Assembly (NCBI GenBank): GCA_029379385.1
Contig: CM055618.1
Span: forward strand, 16,407,071-16,471,070
DNA: 64,000 nucleotides
Source: Quillaja saponaria
Taxonomy: Eukaryota; Streptophyta; Magnoliopsida; Fabales; Quillajaceae
Direction: 5' to 3'
Below, in pieces: positions 59,880 to 64,000 of the stretch. A program made the position numbers and the translations under genes. The notes beneath the pieces were generated by a model that was not told where the DNA came from, searched no databases, and was given only the letters and a program-made list of their open reading frames with translations. Position 1 is the first letter of the stretch; each line of letters begins with the position of its first letter.

Positions 59880-62050
59880 CCATTATCAAATTTGCACCTT
59901 CAAAATGCTTTAAAATATTATAAAATTTTCTCATTATATTGTTAATGAATTCACAGTATTTTCATAGATTAACTATAGACTACTAATAATAATAAATGAT
60001 TCAAATTATAATACCCATATTACTAATCAATTCAAACATCACAATTAATTCAAATTAAAACTATCCAAATTACTAATTAATTCAAACAACACAAATTTAT
60101 TACTTATAATGTATATTTTAAAATAATTATATTAAAATATTATGGTTTCATCTTTAAGTTAATTACATTAAAACATACAAATACAAAAAAATCTATTTAT
60201 CATAAATATATTACTATAAATTTCCCCCCAAAAAAATTTTTATTTATAAATTAGTCACAAATTATAAAATAAAATTACTATTTCTTACAAAATAATAAAA
60301 TCACTTTTTATCATAGGTATATTACTTACCATAATTATTATGAATTAAATAATTTTTAATTTCGTAATAAATATATTAATTAATTTAAAACTATCAAAAT
60401 TACTAATCAATTCAAACATCACAATTAATTCCAATTAAAACTATCCAAATTACTAATTAATTCAAACAAAACAAATTTATTAATTATAATGTATATTTTT
60501 ATAATAAAATTAAAATATTATGGTTTCATATTTAACTTAATTATAAAAATTATTTTTGCCTATTATGAATTAATTAAATAATAAAAAAAGTATGGCATAT
60601 TAAAACATTAAAATACTAATAATGTATATTTTAAATAAATAAAATTAATATTATATTTACCAATTACTCTACTTTAAATAATAATAAATATCATTACACA
60701 TTAAAACATGAAAAGACTATCTCTAAATTAATTACATTAAAACATACACATAAATTAAATATATTTATAATATTAAATATTAATTAATTATATTCAACTA
60801 ATAAAATCACTATTTATCATAGGTGTATTACTTACCATAATTATAACATAAATATATTACTTAACATAATTAATTATATTCAAATATTATGGTTTCATCT
60901 TTAAGTTAATTATAAATATTTATTTTGCCTATTATGAATTAATTAAATAATAAAAAATCTCATTACATATTAAAACATAAAAATAATATCTATAAATTAA
61001 TTACATTAAATCATACAAATAGAAAAAAAAAATATTTATCATAAATATATTACTATAAATTTCCCCAAAAAAAAATTTTATTTATAAATTAGTCACAAAT
61101 TTTTAAATAAAATTATGAATACTAACACAATAATAAAATCACTTTTTATCATAGGTATATTACTTACCATAATTATTATGAATAAAATAATTTATATTTT
61201 CGTTTAAAATATATTAATTAATTTAAAACTATCAAAATTACTAACTAAATTTAAAATTATCAAAATTACTAATAAATATATTAATTACATTAAAACATAC
61301 AAATACAAAAATTATTATTTATTTCAAAACTCATTAAATTACTATTTTAAGACAAACAAAATTACTAACTAATTTAAACGTCACAAAATTACTAATTTAA
61401 TTAAGTGTCACATAATTACTATTTTAAACTTATAAATATTATTTATTAATATGTGAATTAAAAAGTTAATAATTTATCATATCATAAATATACTAATTAT
61501 TGTAATTATCATAAAAATTACAATTACAACAAATTTTTAATTATAACAAATAATAAAAATTAATATTTCAACAATTATAATATAAAACTACTGTAAATAT
61601 CGGTACATGCATACAATAATAATAAATATAACTTTCTATAAAATAAATACAACTTTATGACTTACCAGGTAAGAAGCAAATGAGCAAAAAGTATCAACAC
61701 CGGCAACGTGATTTCAACAATAGTCCTAAAGAAAACATAAATAGACTTAGAATAACAAAATATATATATCGTGTAACATTAAATAGTTTATATAATTTTT
61801 ATTTATATTTTATTTAAAAAATTTTAATAGTATACGTAATTTAAATAATTAATAAGTAAATATCACTAATTATAATAAATAATATAAATTAAATAATATA
61901 CGTAATAAATTTTTCAATAAGAAAATAATTTAATTTAATTAATAATAATAATAATAAATTTTTTAAATTAAAATTTGTATAACTTACCAATATTTTACTT
62001 GTAAATAAATGTGAGAAAATCGAAAGAACGTGAAAATATTGACAGAAGAA
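59880..62050. repeat. MULE A/T-rich subterminal region, right, with repeated blocks
   Basis: The start (from about 59885) repeats 53817 onward in direct orientation, including GATTAACTATAGACTACTAA. A second internal repeat links about 60160-60390 to 61000-61230, a period of roughly 840 bases. It is non-coding. Confidence 0.7.
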
Positions 62051-62204
62051 ATGAATGTGATAAGAAATGAAGGTGGTGATGAGGAGAAGACGTGATGAGG
62101 AGTGTCTTCTCCTCTTGCTCTGCCTCTGTATTTATAGAGGAGAAGGGGTGGGGAGAGGGGGGACGCAGGGGTGATTATTTGGGGTTTTTTTTTTTAGGGG
62201 GGGG

Positions 62205-62630
62205 GGGGAGGGGTCGCCCCCGGGACGCGATCGCTAGGCAGCCTTCTGCCTGCCTAGCGAAGCAGGGCTGCAGGGTAGCCCGCGTAGATACCCTGCAGGG
62301 TAGCCCGCGTAGATACCCTGCGTCTGAAACCGACTTTTCAAAAGTCGGTTTCAGACAATTTTTGCCCCCTACGGGCCAGTCCAGCGGGCCTCGCAGGGGA
62401 CAAATAGTCGGATGAAACCCGCTTTTGAAAAGCCGGTTTCATCTACCACTCGCGCGTGGCACGCGAGTGCATGATCTGGGCAATGTGGTGACCTGACACA
62501 CCAAGTCGGACCCAGAAACCGTGTTTTAAAAATACGGTTTCATCATTTATCCCATTTTAATTATTAAAGTAAAAAAATTTATTATTCTAGTTAAAAATTT
62601 TGGTACTTGAAACTTTCTGTCCAAAAGTCC
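62205..62630 (-). repeat. MULE right terminal inverted repeat
   Basis: This pairs with the left TIR. It has a G-rich run at about 62199-62214, a perfect 25-base tandem duplication (62271-62295 and 62296-62320) and two near-perfect palindromes (62326-62352 and 62414-62440). The outer end reads CTGTCCAAAAGTCC on the plus strand. Confidence 0.8.
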
Positions 62631-64000
62631 TGTGTCTATGCCAGTCAACCTCAAAAGGCCAAAAAACCAAGCACTAGGAAAACACTGCCAACTGCTAGCA
62701 TAGATTTGGTTTGTAGAACTGGGAGTGGCAAAAGCATATGGGAAAGGAAGTCATATGTCTTCCTTGCTTCTACGGTGTACGCATCCCCTCCCACCCTCTA
62801 GAAACCATTTGACTGTCCTGGTTTGAGCTTTCTGGTTTGGCATGTAAGCCTTTTAAGGATGGTTATCAGGGACGGTCTTGGTACCAATGGGTAATACCTT
62901 AAAAAAAAAGGCAAAAGAATGAAAATGAGGAATCAGAAATCTGATTGAAAGTATTTTCTGCATTCCTCTGGGATTTTAAATACAGCAGTTGATGGGTCTC
63001 CTCAATCAAAACCCTACATTATTGTGGGTGGGAGGCCGGGGGTAGGGGGGGGGGGTGCCTTTTATAAGTAATACATGGATGGAAGGTGCCATCTTTGGTT
63101 CTTGCTGTCCTCAAAAATCATCACCCTTTCTAAATTTCTTTTTTTGATGCCTACTTTCCCTTAATCGACTTCCCAAACTTCCTATACTACAAAATTTACT
63201 AGTTTTGGGTTCACGCTTTCATATTTTAGCTCATAGTCATGGACGTTTAGCTGTTTCTTCCAGTAATTTTTTTTTTTTTTACTGTAACTTTGGTATTTAG
63301 GGGAAAAAGGGTGAGTGAGTAGGAAAGGGCACAAGGTGAATCAGTGATCTGTGGCCCTCTACTTGGAAAGGCTGAAGTGGAAACAGTAATTTGCTACAGA
63401 ACAAGCTGAGGTGGAGGCCTGCAAAGAGAAGAGGCTTATTTGGGAAGTGGGTGGTGTTGACAGGTTAGTGTGCAGTGAAAGAGTATACAGCCCCCCAAAA
63501 AATAAAGATGTGAAAGAGTTTGGGACAGAGCAATTCATAGGTGACAGCTGTCCAAAGCTATTCATATATACACAGACTAGACTCTGGGTGGTCTTTCTAG
63601 TCTCTACCACTGATCAATCCCCCAATCTTTCCTCTGTTGACTAAGTTTTGCATGCTTACATTTGGGTCTCAATAAAACAAGTGGTTTGGAAGTCACTAGC
63701 TGTTTTGTTGGACTTTCCCTTAACAAGCAGTCGTAACTCATAAGAGAATTAATGATTTTCCACCTTATTTATGTTTCCCTTTTCACTTCTTTTTCAGAAA
63801 ATAATGTCATATCATATGTAACTTCTGTTCCTAAATAGTCATATAACGCCCTACAGGGGTGCAAATGATTTTCAATGTACACTGTTCACGCCATCTCAAT
63901 CAAACTATTAATATTGAATTTATGACTATCAAAATATAAATTTAAAAGATTTTATCATATATTATCCTCAATTATTTCTCTCAAAATTTTTAAAGATTAT
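62631..64000. other. Intergenic flank, no gene recognised
   Basis: The first ten bases are the probable right target duplication of the MULE. The rest contains a short G run (about 63045-63055) and small open frames without protein-like character. Nothing else was recognised. Confidence 0.5.

Larger units (their letters stand above)
53057..62630 (-). mobile_element. Mutator-like element (MULE) with long TIRs, transposase and PMD gene
   Basis: A 9,574-base element is bounded by long terminal inverted repeats: the left end starts GGACTTTAGGACAG and the right end, reverse-complemented, starts GGACTTTTGGACAG. Inside, both genes lie on the minus strand: a plant mobile domain (MAIN-like) gene at 55037-57119 and a MuDR-type transposase at 57416-59865. 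A/T-rich, internally repeated blocks (53460-54900 and 59880-62050) separate the genes from the TIRs. Both genes carry nonsense codons, so the copy is non-autonomous. The flanking sequences give a degenerate 10-base target duplication. Confidence 0.88.

Noticed and set aside
1..64000. tRNA, rRNA or CRISPR features
   Set aside because: No cloverleaf-like sequence, rRNA block or regularly spaced repeat-spacer array was noticed; CRISPR is not expected in a plant nuclear genome.

Overview
This is nuclear DNA from a eudicot plant. Genes are intron-rich with GT-AG junctions, and intergenic DNA is A/T-rich and carries plant transposons and an endogenous plant pararetrovirus. No species marker was recognised. 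The host genes are typical plant families: an NIP1-type RING-H2 protein, a receptor-like kinase, a clade-D-like PP2C, an OSCA4/CSC1-like channel, two GPI-type aspartyl proteases, ESF1, a METTL23-like methyltransferase, a PRX64-like class III peroxidase and LARP1b/c. The order RING, OSCA4.1, aspartyl protease, LARP1c matches my recollection of Arabidopsis At4g35840-At4g35890, so the window looks like a syntenic block with insertions.

Layout. 1-204: last exon of a RING-H2 gene (+). 2066-7340: a decayed, rearranged endogenous caulimovirid (-) with the order capsid, movement protein, protease, RT/RNase H. 9220-11226: receptor-like kinase (+). 12694-15383: PP2C (-). 17661-20075: intronless OSCA4.1-like gene (+). 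21344-21945: a small uncertain gene (+). 22644-26178 and 28197-31779: tandem aspartyl proteases (+). 32515-38270: ESF1 (-), divergent from 38519-40383, METTL23-like (+). 41551-42809: peroxidase (-). 46789-51510: LARP1 (+). 53057-62630: a 9.6-kb Mutator-like element with long terminal inverted repeats, a decayed MuDR-type transposase and a second gene encoding a plant mobile domain (MAIN-like) protein. 62631-64000: no gene seen.

Points of most interest. (1) The MULE is nearly complete at the sequence level: ends, a probable degenerate target duplication and both genes can be placed. (2) The pararetrovirus is a mosaic, with a duplicated block joined to an inverted piece of its own capsid region. 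(3) Five apparent +1-base frameshifts fall in four host genes and all lie between about 21.6 and 35.2 kb, while genes outside that stretch read cleanly. This suggests a poorly polished part of the assembly rather than five pseudogenisation events. (4) A roughly 390-bp inverted-repeat element occurs twice, at 7.7 and 44.4 kb.

All exon boundaries come from reading frame, splice dinucleotides and family knowledge. No alignment or database search was run.
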